Origin: a candidate division FCPU426 bacterium
Lineage (GTDB): Bacteria; Oederibacteriota; JAUXIB01
Assembly (NCBI GenBank): GCA_030621225.1
Contig: JAUXIB010000005.1
Location: forward strand, 1-35,966
Reading direction: 5' to 3'
DNA length: 35,966 nucleotides
In this document: positions 1-7,398 of the stretch, piece by piece
Position numbering within the stretch: position 1 is the first letter of the stretch
Layout of the letters: every line of letters starts with the position of its first letter
Position numbers and translations under genes: made by a program
Notes under the pieces: generated by a model
Told to the model about the DNA's origin: nothing
The model's database searches: none
What the model saw: only the letters and a program-made list of their open reading frames with translations

Positions 1-168
1 GATCTGTTGAAACGGCTTAATCGCAAGAATGGCGTCACCATCATTTCCGCCACGCACGATCTAAAAATGATCGATGTTTCCGACCGGATCTTCTGGATTC
101 GCGACGGCTGCATAGACCGCGTGGAAACGCGTAAGGACATTAAAATAAAGATCGGCACAGTGGAATGA
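1..168 (+). CDS. ABC transporter ATP-binding protein, C-terminal fragment (LolD/MacB-like)
   Basis: The open frame enters from the window edge and ends at TGA 166-168, so only the last 55 residues are visible. They contain the H-loop region ISATHDLKMIDVSDRI followed by IRDGCIDR, the usual end of a small ABC ATPase of the LolD/MacB/FtsE group, where the His contacts the ATP gamma-phosphate. The close match to the LolD/MacB style (ATHD-x-KMIDVSDRI) suggests an envelope lipoprotein or efflux ATPase working with an FtsX-type permease, which would lie upstream of the window. The exact subfamily cannot be fixed because the Walker A, Q-loop and signature motif are missing. The stop codon is directly followed by a weak heptamer-periodic stretch. 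Confidence 0.85.
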   Translation, partial: DLLKRLNRKNGVTIISATHDLKMIDVSDRIFWIRDGCIDRVETRKDIKIKIGTVE

Positions 169-228
169 GAGTGAGTTCTTTGTGGTTTCGGGTTCGCGGG
201 TTGAATGTTTGAAGGTTAGCTTGAGAGA
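166..228. repeat. Weak heptamer-periodic tract after the ABC gene
   Basis: Reading in steps of seven from the stop codon gives related words such as TTGTGGT, TTCGGGT, TCGCGGG, TTGAATG and TTTGAAG. The periodicity is weaker than in the later arrays, but the register starts at the TGA stop. The rest of the spacer up to 304 shows nothing else recognisable. Confidence 0.4.
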
Positions 229-304
229 GTGATGTAAAATAGGTTGTCTTAGTTAAAGGTAGTGGTCAAATATACAAAGAGTGCTAGGATGGCAAAAAAA
301 TATC

Positions 305-335
305 TTGACACATTTCCTTGTGCTTTTGCTATACT
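305..335 (+). promoter_or_regulatory. Sigma70-type promoter, extended -10
   Basis: TTGACA at 305-310 and TATACT at 330-335, preceded by TG at 327-328 (extended -10). The 19-bp spacing is long, but the extended -10 compensates. It lies about 80 bp upstream of the DUF5678-like gene. Confidence 0.6.
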
Positions 336-417
336 CGATCCGATGCGATGGAGGGATAGCAGCCTCATATACAGGTTGCTAAACATTTCTTCCGAGTTAA
401 ACCGGGGGTAACGGACA

Positions 418-612
418 ATGGAAAAGCATTATCTTTTAGAAAACTCGCCAGAGTATTATGGTAATTATGTGGCTAAGGAGTCGTTCGAAAGCACGACAGC
501 CATTTGCTTTGGCGAAGATCCGGTAAAAGTACACGAGGAGGCCAAAGCCACAGGCGTAGAAAAACCAGTAGTGTTTTACGTTTGCCATCCCGGCCAAGCT
601 CACCTTTATTAA
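418..612 (+). CDS. Small DUF5678-like protein
   Basis: A 64-residue acidic protein with no signal peptide or membrane segment. It has the pattern seen in DUF5678-type proteins: an aromatic start (SPEYYGNYVAKE), a central segment mentioning a Gly-containing turn (AICFGEDPVKVHEEAKATGVEKPVVFYV) and a short C-terminal tail. In that family the middle reads roughly 'G-x-D-x-x-x-V-x-x-x-A-x-x-x-G-x-x-x-P-x-x-x-x-V', which fits here. No function is established for the family; such proteins are common near prokaryotic toxin-antitoxin or housekeeping genes, but no toxin partner is visible here. The start is supported by GGGGG at 404-408, nine bases before ATG, and by the promoter at 305-335. It looks monocistronic. 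Confidence 0.6.
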   Translation: MEKHYLLENSPEYYGNYVAKESFESTTAICFGEDPVKVHEEAKATGVEKPVVFYVCHPGQAHLY

Positions 613-831
613 TGTCGATTCGCAATTCCCCTCTTTTCAACTTGAATAACGTATGTGACGGTGCTTATCTTCCCGACTTTAGTAAACTACTCTCCCGGGT
701 TGCCGATAATACTGCTGGGTGTTTCTGGCTTTCTTGAATTCTTTGAGCTGCAAATAAACTACGTTAGCAGAGTGTTTTCCCTCGTGAGAATACAGACAGC
801 AAGTACACCTTAACAACAAAAATAATAGTGC

Positions 832-3558
832 ATGGTTAAGAAAACGGTAAAGAGGAAAGCGAAAAAAACTGCGCAAAAAAGGACGCCAGGGAAATCCAGG
901 CGTGGCCGACGTCGTCCCAGCGGCCTGGCAGTCTTATTGGCCTTCGCGCGCGGTTTTGGCCGGCGCAACGCTACCTTGTTACGCGTCCTGGGTTTTGCCG
1001 GCGCGTTATTCCTGGGTTGGGTCATAGCTGAGCAGGGCTTGATCAGGAACGGCAGACCCGCGCAAGGGGCGTGGGTCTACGCTTTGGCCTTGGTGATCCT
1101 CTTTTTCTCGCGGCGTAGAGACGTTGCTACGCCGACACGCCGACACGCCGATACCCGGAAGCGGCAGGGGCGTAAGCGGGAACGCAAACTGTGGCCGCGG
1201 CTCGGTCTGGCGGTAGTGATCATGCTGGTAGTCGCTCTTGCTGTATTTATGCGTATCCATCGCTCGGATGAATTCCCGCCTGGTTGTTTTTCTGACGAGG
1301 GATGGAACGGTTTAGAGGCGGTAAGTATAATGGAGGGGAAGGAGTATCCGTTATACATAGAAAGAAACACTCAAAACCCCGCGTTCTTTTTTTACACACT
1401 TGCTCTCTGGTTTAAGATGTTCGGGGTTTCAATTGAGTCGGTGCGTATGGTCTCCGTGGTCTCAGGTGTGTTGACGGTATTGGCCGCCTATTTTTTGCTT
1501 GCCGCTATGTTCGGTCGTACCACGGGAGTGCTGGGGGCTGTATTATTGGCCGGTATGCGCTGGCACGTTAATTTTAGCCGTGTGGGCTTCTTGGGAATTC
1601 AGGCCGTTCTGCTTTCAGTACTGGCGGCGGTATTTTTTATCAGAGCAGTAAAGGGACGCCGCCTGGTTGATTTTATCCTTTGTGGTGTTTTCCTTGGTCT
1701 CAACCTCTATCACTATATAGCCAGTTATTTATTCCTTGTGGTTATCGCCCTCGGCTTATTGCACCTGTTGGTTTTTCAACGGGATTTCTGCCGAGATAAC
1801 TGGCGCAAACTCTGCGTGCTGGCGCTGGCGTTTGTCATCGTGGCCCTGCCGATCACGCTGCACTACTTTAATAATCCCGGTCACTTTATGAGTCGTGCTT
1901 CCTCTACTACCGTGATGCGGGAGGTGCAGGAGAGCGGCAGTATCCAGCCGTTGTTAACGAGTGTCAAAAAACACCTATTGATGTTTAACCTGCACGGCGA
2001 TGGTAACGGCAGGCATAACCTGCCCGGCCAGCCGATGCTTAATTCCTTGATGAGCGCGCTGGCGATATTGGGGCTGGGTCTGGCGTTTTTCCGTCTGAGG
2101 CGTTTAGAATACTTTTTTCCCGTGGCCTGGCTGGGGGTGACTTTGCAGGCCGGCATACTTTCCCTGGCCTGGGAGGCGCCGCAGGCCTACCGCACCATCG
2201 GCAATACGGTGGGGGTGGTCTTGCTTTGCGCGCTCTTTTTTCGGGAATTCCTCGCGGTTTTTGTGCCGCCGGGTTATCAGCCTAGAACAGGGAAAGACCA
2301 GCCGCGAAGCAGGGGGTATTACTATAGCTTAGTCGGTGTGCTGGCGCTGATCAGCCTGGTTTCCGTGCGGTTGGATTACGGTGTATACTTTAATCGTCAG
2401 GCCAAGAACGCGGCCAGTTGGCGGGAGTTCCATACTATGGAAGCTGAGGTGGGGAAAAGACTCAGCCATTTAAAGGGTAAAGAAAAGGTTTTTGTGGCGC
2501 CGCCCTTCTACCGGCATCCGAGCATCCTCTTTCTGGCGCGCGACTTCCAACAGCATAACCGGTTTGATATCAGCAACCTGTCCAATGTGCTGCCGCGTCA
2601 GAAGTGTGCGGCGGGGGCTATCTTTATTTTGGAGGATGTGCACGAGGAACTAAAGGGGATGTTTGATTATTTTTATGATGATTATGATTTTGAGCGGGTA
2701 AATGATCCCTGGGGCAGAACGATGTTTACCGTCTATAGTGTTTCGGGCGAAGAATTGGCCAGGGCGCGGGGGTTGCGTTTAAGAGGTTGGCGCGGGTCGG
2801 ATGGATCGCAGAAACCTGTGCTGGACGAGCTGGTTAAGCGCAGTAGCATTCGTGTGAGCCAATTGCCTGCCGGCGTTACGCGCGTGCGGCTAACGGGGAG
2901 TTTCTATTTGTCTCGCCCGGGAACTGTTGGCTTTAAGTTGGCCGGTGGGGAAGGAAGCTTGCTGATAGATGGCAAGGATCTGGGCGGGACGAGTGGCGGA
3001 GAAAAGAGCATTTCCCTTTACCAGGGGTTTCATTCCTTGCGTTTGGATGCTGTGCTGACGTCGCGCGGGGCACTGAATCTGCATTGGCGTCAACCCGGGC
3101 GTAGTGGCTGGAGCCTGATGGACGAGAGCCACCTTTGCCGGCAGGAGGGAGTGCACGGTCTGCGGGCTGAGTATTACCGCAATGTAAAGTGGAGCGGCGC
3201 TCCAGCGCTAAAGCAGATCGACCCAACGATCCTTTTTCGCTGGCACATAGACCCGTTACCGGAACGTTTCAGTTGCCGTTGGCGGGGAAAACTGGTCGCG
3301 CCAGAGAGCGGTGAGTATTTGCTGAGAACCCGTTCCAACGATCATTGCTGGCTGAAGATAGATGGCCGTCAGGTGTTGAAGTTTGACGAGGGTGTGGAAG
3401 GCACGGTGACACGGACGGTTCGGTTGGCTAAAGGAAACCACGATATAGAGTTAAAATACATTGAGTATGGCGGGCTTTCCTTGATGGAGTTATGGTGGCA
3501 GCGGCCGGGTAAGCATGAGTTGGAGATAGTGCCGATGCGGTATCTGGTGCCTCGATAA
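832..3558 (+). CDS. GT39/PMT-type membrane glycosyltransferase with C-terminal PA14 domains
   Basis: A 908-residue integral membrane protein. A very basic N-terminus (first ~45 residues) precedes about a dozen hydrophobic helices. The first extracytoplasmic loop carries the acidic pair in DEGWNGLEA (Asp155/Glu156), which in ArnT/PMT-type (GT-C) enzymes is the catalytic region binding polyprenyl-phosphate sugar donors. The membrane part ends near residue 530. The C-terminal half is extracytoplasmic beta-rich sequence with two PA14-like segments (~670-770 and ~778-905; GEYLLRTRSNDHCWLKIDG is diagnostic), a carbohydrate-binding fold. Likely role: transfer of sugar from a lipid carrier to protein or glycan on the outer face of the inner membrane; acceptor unknown. 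There is no good Shine-Dalgarno; AATAAT at 821-826 lies six bases before ATG. A repeat insertion sits in the loop around residues 95-108 (see separate entry). Confidence 0.85.
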   Translation: MVKKTVKRKAKKTAQKRTPGKSRRGRRRPSGLAVLLAFARGFGRRNATLLRVLGFAGALFLGWVIAEQGLIRNGRPAQGAWVYALALVILFFSRRRDVATPTRRHADTRKRQGRKRERKLWPRLGLAVVIMLVVALAVFMRIHRSDEFPPGCFSDEGWNGLEAVSIMEGKEYPLYIERNTQNPAFFFYTLALWFKMFGVSIESVRMVSVVSGVLTVLAAYFLLAAMFGRTTGVLGAVLLAGMRWHVNFSRVGFLGIQAVLLSVLAAVFFIRAVKGRRLVDFILCGVFLGLNLYHYIASYLFLVVIALGLLHLLVFQRDFCRDNWRKLCVLALAFVIVALPITLHYFNNPGHFMSRASSTTVMREVQESGSIQPLLTSVKKHLLMFNLHGDGNGRHNLPGQPMLNSLMSALAILGLGLAFFRLRRLEYFFPVAWLGVTLQAGILSLAWEAPQAYRTIGNTVGVVLLCALFFREFLAVFVPPGYQPRTGKDQPRSRGYYYSLVGVLALISLVSVRLDYGVYFNRQAKNAASWREFHTMEAEVGKRLSHLKGKEKVFVAPPFYRHPSILFLARDFQQHNRFDISNLSNVLPRQKCAAGAIFILEDVHEELKGMFDYFYDDYDFERVNDPWGRTMFTVYSVSGEELARARGLRLRGWRGSDGSQKPVLDELVKRSSIRVSQLPAGVTRVRLTGSFYLSRPGTVGFKLAGGEGSLLIDGKDLGGTSGGEKSISLYQGFHSLRLDAVLTSRGALNLHWRQPGRSGWSLMDESHLCRQEGVHGLRAEYYRNVKWSGAPALKQIDPTILFRWHIDPLPERFSCRWRGKLVAPESGEYLLRTRSNDHCWLKIDGRQVLKFDEGVEGTVTRTVRLAKGNHDIELKYIEYGGLSLMELWWQRPGKHELEIVPMRYLVPR
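1112..1154 (+). repeat. Hairpin plus 8-bp tandem repeat inside the GT39 gene
   Basis: GGCGTAG (1112-1118) and CTACGCC (1127-1133) form a perfect 7-bp stem. Three tandem octamers overlap its end (GCCGACAC at 1131 and 1139, GCCGATAC at 1147). It encodes an Arg-rich stretch (SRRRDVATPTRRHADTRKR) in a cytoplasmic loop between predicted helices, which looks like a dispersed repeat captured in frame. Confidence 0.65.
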
Positions 3559-3563
3559 AGTGT

Positions 3564-3724
3564 ACAGTAAACAGGATACCGGATACAGGACACCGGGGGC
3601 TTAACCTGGGAATGCATCCTACTCCGCGCTACACGCTACGTAGGACAAGCGCTGTACGATACGTGGTTAGCAAACGGGGAACGGCTACGAACGTTGTAGG
3701 GGCGGTTTGTGAACCGCCCACGAG
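3564..3724. repeat. Heptamer word array with palindromic end
   Basis: From 3564 the words run ACAGTAA, ACAGGAT, ACCGGAT, ACAGGAC, ACCGGGG, then GCTTAAC, CTGGGAA, and later CGCTACA, CGCTACG, TAGGACA in the same register. GGCTTAACCTGGGAATGCA at 3598-3616 recurs at 29287-29305 with one mismatch. CGCTACGTAGGACAAG (3634-3649) recurs exactly at 31223-31238. The tract ends in a palindrome GGGCGGTT-TGTG-AACCGCCC (3700-3719), a relative of the one at 24750-24769. Confidence 0.7.
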
Positions 3725-3745
3725 ATATGGAAATGAGCAGAGGTA

Positions 3746-3774
3746 TTGACAAATGAAGGAATATGGTGTATAGT
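3746..3774 (+). promoter_or_regulatory. Sigma70-type promoter for the PorV-like gene
   Basis: TTGACA 3746-3751, 17-bp spacer, TATAGT 3769-3774; near-consensus. It predicts a leader of about 33 nt before ATG 3814. Confidence 0.85.
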
Positions 3775-3813
3775 TCCACTTGTCAGTGTTGATACTGAAA
3801 AGGAGTTCCTGTT

Positions 3814-4761
3814 ATGAAAAAAACGATATCTGTTTTAGCTATAGTGGGGTTGCTATGCGTATCTGCCGGCGCGTTGCATGCTGATGAATATGCCGGAGAG
3901 ATGTTGTCTGTTGGGGTGGGTGCCAGGGCGATGGCGATGGGGGGAGCGTTTGTGGCGGTGGCCAATGACGCCACGGCTGCCTACTGGAACCCGGCCGGGC
4001 TTTCCTTTATCCGTAATATAGAATTGTCTACTATTCACCGTGGCGAGGGCACGTATGAGCTTACCGGGGTCGGCTACGATTTTTTTAATTGCGCTGTCAA
4101 CCTGGGCAAAAGCGGCGCCTGGGCCGCCTCCTATGTTATGCATTCGGTTGGCGGGATCGACCATACTATTCCTAACCCCGACGCCTCGGACCCGGTGCCA
4201 TACCTTGTCCTGGGACAATTTAGTGCCAGGGATAACGCCGTTATTCTTTCCACCGGGCATAAGGTGGCGAAACATGTCGCGGTCGGCGGCAGTTTGAAAT
4301 ATCTCTGGACTAAGATCTTCGATGCCAAGGCTACCGGGTTCAGTATGGATGTCGGGGTGCTGATGAAGCCCTGGAAGAAGTTTACTCTTGGTATGAATGT
4401 GCAGGATCTGGGCGGCTCTGTAAGTTGGAGCGGCACCCGAACCAACCCGAAGGAGACCATTCCCATCAACGTCAAGCTGGGGATGGCCTTTGCTCAGCGG
4501 CAGGATAAGCACCTGGTGGGATTGAGCTTTGATGTAGACACAAAGTATAGTCCGATTTTGCATTATGGGGCGGAATACTGGTATGCTGATTTGATAGCAT
4601 TGCGCGTCGGGTTGGTTGACCGCGGCCCCTCTTTCAAGATTGAGGACAAGGACACTTCGATCGGCGGCGGTGTCCGGCTCTATCTTATTACTGTTGATTA
4701 CGCCTTCGTGGATTATGAACTGGTAGATGCGCACTATATTTCCGTTATCGCCCGCTTCTAA
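3814..4761 (+). CDS. PorV/PorQ-family outer-membrane barrel protein
   Basis: A 315-residue protein with a Sec signal peptide (MKKTISVLAIVGLLCVSAGALHA, cleavage near residue 23). It is followed by the family hallmark GVGARAMAMGGAFVAVAND and then AAYWNPAGL. The rest alternates hydrophobic and polar residues as expected for a FadL/PorV-like beta barrel, and it ends in an aromatic residue (VIARF) as barrel proteins commonly do. PorV-type proteins act in the outer membrane; in Bacteroidota PorV is a shuttle or anchor for type IX secretion, but in other phyla PorV/PorQ-like proteins occur without that system. No other T9SS component is visible here, so a T9SS role is not inferred. AAGGAG at 3801-3806 is a strong ribosome site for ATG 3814. 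It is monocistronic under the promoter at 3746. Confidence 0.85.
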   Translation: MKKTISVLAIVGLLCVSAGALHADEYAGEMLSVGVGARAMAMGGAFVAVANDATAAYWNPAGLSFIRNIELSTIHRGEGTYELTGVGYDFFNCAVNLGKSGAWAASYVMHSVGGIDHTIPNPDASDPVPYLVLGQFSARDNAVILSTGHKVAKHVAVGGSLKYLWTKIFDAKATGFSMDVGVLMKPWKKFTLGMNVQDLGGSVSWSGTRTNPKETIPINVKLGMAFAQRQDKHLVGLSFDVDTKYSPILHYGAEYWYADLIALRVGLVDRGPSFKIEDKDTSIGGGVRLYLITVDYAFVDYELVDAHYISVIARF

Positions 4762-4860
4762 TTAGTCCCAATATCTTGTAGTTGCCATTTCAACAGACAC
4801 TACCTTCTGTATCTTCATGCCTTTCACGGGAGAAAATAAGCTGAAGCCGTGAAGCGCCGA

Positions 4861-4889
4861 TTGACAAAAGCAAGTTAATAGTATATAAT
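4861..4889 (+). promoter_or_regulatory. Consensus sigma70-type promoter upstream of the repeat-protein gene
   Basis: TTGACA 4861-4866, exactly 17 bp, TATAAT 4884-4889: a perfect consensus. It leaves a leader of about 148 nt to ATG 5044. A weaker second promoter (TTGCCG 4998-5003, TATAGT 5022-5027) lies closer to the gene. Confidence 0.85.
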
Positions 4890-4956
4890 ACTCGATGTAG
4901 TCGGTTAATAAACCTTCTCGGACTGTAGTATATGTGCATCCGTAGAATAAAAATCC

Positions 4957-4988
4957 CCCGGCTGAAGCTTGGGGTATTGCGCCGGTGG
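4957..4988 (+). promoter_or_regulatory. Stem-loops in the 5' leader
   Basis: The leader contains CCCC/GGGG and overlapping CCGGC/GCCGG pairings in AATCCCCCGGCTGAAGCTTG and the following 20 bases. The two pairings are mutually exclusive, so a conformational switch or just a stable leader is possible. It matches no riboswitch class I know. Confidence 0.3.
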
Positions 4989-5043
4989 AATAAAGTTTTG
5001 CCGTCAATTGCCGATGAGTAATATAGTTTCATAATATCGAACA

Positions 5044-7314
5044 ATGAGCCGATCAGCATACTTGTCAGCCGTTTTTCTTGTGTTGTTAATATCACAACCG
5101 TCCTACGGGGTTGAGACTCCTTACCGGCCGGGGGCGGATACTGATAAGCTTAGAGAACTTTCCCGCCTTCTTTACAGCAATGCGTTGGGAGGGCATGTTC
5201 TGCAGCCGAAAGGCGCGGGTGACCATCAAGCCGTCTACATCGATTTTGGCAGTACGGCCGGGGTAAAACTTGGCGATGAGTTTGTTGTTTTCGGTGAGAA
5301 ACGGAAAGTTGTGGCAATAGTCAAAGTAGTATCCCTCCAGCATTACATGTCCGTGGTTGTCCCTATCCAGGGTGAGGTAAAGGGTGGGGAGATCGTCAAG
5401 TATTTAAAAAACAAATCGGGATTGCGCACGAAGGCCGCGGCACATTCTCCGACGGTGCCGAAATATTTATTGGATGCGGAAAAAAAGAAACGCAGGGAAG
5501 TAGCTACTGCCGCTGAACGGCCGCAGGTAGGCGGTGCATCCACGGGGTTAGCTGGGAGGATGGGTGTTCCCGGCGGTATTGGTGCGTTGCCAGGTTTGCC
5601 GGGGTTACCCGGTGCGGCTGGCGGTGGAGCACTTGGATTGCCGGGGTTGCCCGGAATGGCCGGTGGTGGAACGCCCGGATTACCGGGGTTACCTGGTGCG
5701 GCCGGTGGTGGAGCGCCCGGATTACCGGGGTTGCCCGGTGCGGCCGCTGGTGGAGCGCCCGGATTACCGGGGTTACCCGGCGCGGCCGGTGGTGGAGTGC
5801 CCGGATTACCGGGGTTGCCCGGTGCGACCGCTGGTGGAGCGCCCGGATTACCGGGGTTACCCGGTGCGGCTGGTGGTGGAGCGCCTGGATTACCGGGGTT
5901 ACCCAGTGCGGCCGGTGGTGGAGCGCCTGGATTACCAGGTTTGCCCGGGGCACCTAGTGGCGGGACAGCCGGATTGCCTGGGATGCCTGGGATGCCTGGA
6001 GCCGCAGACACGAGTGGTTTGCCCGATGTTCCCATGGCTGGCGGTGGCTTGCCGGCTATGCCTGGAGCCGCAGGCGCGAGTGGTTTGCCCGATGTTCCTA
6101 TGGCTGGCGGCGGCTTGCCGACTATGCCTGGAGATATGGCGGGGGGGGGGCTGCCTGCTTTGTCCGGTGATCCGACCGGTGGCGGTTTGCCGGATTTACC
6201 GGATGAAATGGCCGAGGGTGGGTTACCTAGTCTGCCGGGAGAATCAACGGACGGTTTTCCCTCTTTCGATGTAGGGATGGATGAGATGCCGGAAGAGATG
6301 GCGGGTGGCGGCATGGGTGATCTGTTTGATATGGGTGAATTACCCGATTACGGAGAGGGTGGCGGCGATTGGGATATATCTGCTCCGACCGCGGCGGCGG
6401 GTGGGGGAGGATTTGCTGACTTGCCTTCTCTGGGGGAAGGCGGAATCGATGAAGAATTTGCTGATTTGCCTCCTTTGAGCGGGACTACCGGCGGCGGAGA
6501 TTTTTCTGAATGGTCTTCACCGGGCGGCGACATGAGTGAGATGCCAGAGATGACCGGTGGTCTGGGTGAGTTGTCCGATGTGGGGGGGGGAGTAGGCGAT
6601 TGGGAACTGCCTGATTTAAGCGATGAAAGTGCTCCGGAATTACCCTCGCTGGGTGAGGACGAGGAGATGGCGAGAGTGTTCTCGTTGGCGGACGAAGGAG
6701 CTGCGGGATTATCGGCTCTGGACGATTTTGAAGCCGGCGGCATGGGCGAGATGGATGAGATGGATGTGAGTGGTATAGAGGCTTTGGCGGACCTGCCTGA
6801 TATGGAAGAGGCGATAGGTGAAGTCGCGCTGGAAGACCCGGGATTGGATGATGAACTATATGCTAACTTGCCCAACTTGCCCGATGAAGCAGAAGAACTG
6901 GATGGTAAGCTGCCTGCGTTGGCAGGGGCATTGGCTGTGGAGAGCATGCCTGAGCTTGTTGCACTCAGCGACGTGGAGGGCCGGCTGCCGGAGGAATACG
7001 TTATAGAAAGCGCCGGTGAGGACGTTTACTCCCAGCGGGAAAAGGATTTGCCCATGCTTAAGCAGGACAGAAAGGTTTTTGTCCGCAAGCAGCGCGAGCA
7101 GGAGGCTAAGGAAAAAGAGTTGGCCAAGCTTGCTGCAAAGAAGAAGTCCCGGGAGAAGAAAACGACGAACAAGAGTGTGAAGAAGAAAAAAGACAAGCGG
7201 GGACTGGGTGAGACGGTTGCCAGCGGCGATAGTTTGCGGGTGCGGGGCGGCACGGCCGGAGCGCCGGTTATCAGTGCTATTTTGGATGCCCTGTTCGATG
7301 AAGCGGAAGAATGA
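5044..7314 (+). CDS. Secreted Gly/Pro/Leu-rich tandem-repeat protein (collagen-like words)
   Basis: A 756-residue protein. Residues 1-22 form a Sec signal peptide. Residues ~30-125 form a small beta-rich domain (YIDFGSTAGVKLGDEFVVF ... GEVKGGEIVKYL) resembling the SH3-like/FlgT C-terminal type domain found in envelope proteins. Residues ~180-306 are nine near-identical 14-residue units (GAPGLPGLPGAAGG type), followed by two 22-residue units (SGLPDVPMAGGGLPAMP type) and then a long acidic Gly/Leu/Pro/Met-rich region. A Lys-rich coiled-coil-like segment (~670-720) and a short tail close it. The GxP triplets recall collagen, but each unit adds two extra glycines, so a continuous triple helix is unlikely. 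It is probably an extended surface or periplasmic spacer protein. No good Shine-Dalgarno precedes ATG 5044. Poly-G tracts make it a phase-variation candidate. No specific function is recognised. Confidence 0.8.
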   Translation: MSRSAYLSAVFLVLLISQPSYGVETPYRPGADTDKLRELSRLLYSNALGGHVLQPKGAGDHQAVYIDFGSTAGVKLGDEFVVFGEKRKVVAIVKVVSLQHYMSVVVPIQGEVKGGEIVKYLKNKSGLRTKAAAHSPTVPKYLLDAEKKKRREVATAAERPQVGGASTGLAGRMGVPGGIGALPGLPGLPGAAGGGALGLPGLPGMAGGGTPGLPGLPGAAGGGAPGLPGLPGAAAGGAPGLPGLPGAAGGGVPGLPGLPGATAGGAPGLPGLPGAAGGGAPGLPGLPSAAGGGAPGLPGLPGAPSGGTAGLPGMPGMPGAADTSGLPDVPMAGGGLPAMPGAAGASGLPDVPMAGGGLPTMPGDMAGGGLPALSGDPTGGGLPDLPDEMAEGGLPSLPGESTDGFPSFDVGMDEMPEEMAGGGMGDLFDMGELPDYGEGGGDWDISAPTAAAGGGGFADLPSLGEGGIDEEFADLPPLSGTTGGGDFSEWSSPGGDMSEMPEMTGGLGELSDVGGGVGDWELPDLSDESAPELPSLGEDEEMARVFSLADEGAAGLSALDDFEAGGMGEMDEMDVSGIEALADLPDMEEAIGEVALEDPGLDDELYANLPNLPDEAEELDGKLPALAGALAVESMPELVALSDVEGRLPEEYVIESAGEDVYSQREKDLPMLKQDRKVFVRKQREQEAKEKELAKLAAKKKSREKKTTNKSVKKKKDKRGLGETVASGDSLRVRGGTAGAPVISAILDALFDEAEE
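5581..5961 (+). repeat. 42-bp coding tandem repeats (nine units)
   Basis: Units start at 5626, 5668, 5710, 5752, 5794, 5836, 5878 and 5920, exactly 42 bp apart, with one slightly longer unit from 5581. They differ mainly by single substitutions (GCGGCC versus GCGGCT, GCC to ACC), consistent with recent slippage or recombination. Confidence 0.95.
6001..6132 (+). repeat. 66-bp coding direct repeat (two copies)
   Basis: Copy 1 is 6001-6066 and copy 2 is 6067-6132. Both encode GA-A-(D/G)-(T/A)-SGLPDVPMAGGGLP(A/T)MP and are nearly identical at the DNA level. Confidence 0.9.
6141..6150 (+). repeat. Poly-G tract (G10) inside a coding region
   Basis: Ten consecutive G encode Gly-Gly-Gly in frame. 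A second run of nine G lies at 6582-6590 in the same gene. Gain or loss of one G would shift the frame; the frame reached by a one-base loss stops at 6274. Confidence 0.85.
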
Positions 7315-7345
7315 TCATGTATCCGTTTTTTTATTAACGGTTATA

Positions 7346-7354
7346 TGTTATAAT
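7346..7354 (+). promoter_or_regulatory. Extended -10 promoter element
   Basis: TGTTATAAT (TG at 7346-7347, TATAAT 7349-7354) without a convincing -35, located 45 bp upstream of ATG 7399. Confidence 0.6.
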
Positions 7355-7398
7355 TATCCGCTGGTGGGTGTCTGGGGGAGGAGCGAGAGAGAAAAAGC

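Noticed and set aside
504-737. 77-residue ORF overlapping the DUF5678-like gene
   Set aside because: Out of frame with a better-supported gene; no ribosome site.
3853-4734. Minus-strand ORF of 293 residues
   Set aside because: It is the exact shadow of the PorV-like gene, which has a signal peptide, family motifs, promoter and ribosome site; the antisense product resembles nothing.
3814-4761. Type IX secretion component PorV
   Set aside because: No PorU, Sov, PorK/L/M/N or T9SS sorting domains are visible, so only family membership is claimed.
4895-5043. Known riboswitch in the long leader
   Set aside because: The stem-loops do not match the conserved cores of classes I can recall (c-di-GMP, TPP, cobalamin, SAM).
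5343-6314. Minus-strand ORF of 323 residues rich in Pro/Gly
   Set aside because: Shadow of the 42-bp tandem repeats; repetitive DNA keeps several frames open. The same applies to 5504-5953 (-) and 5564-6274 (+).
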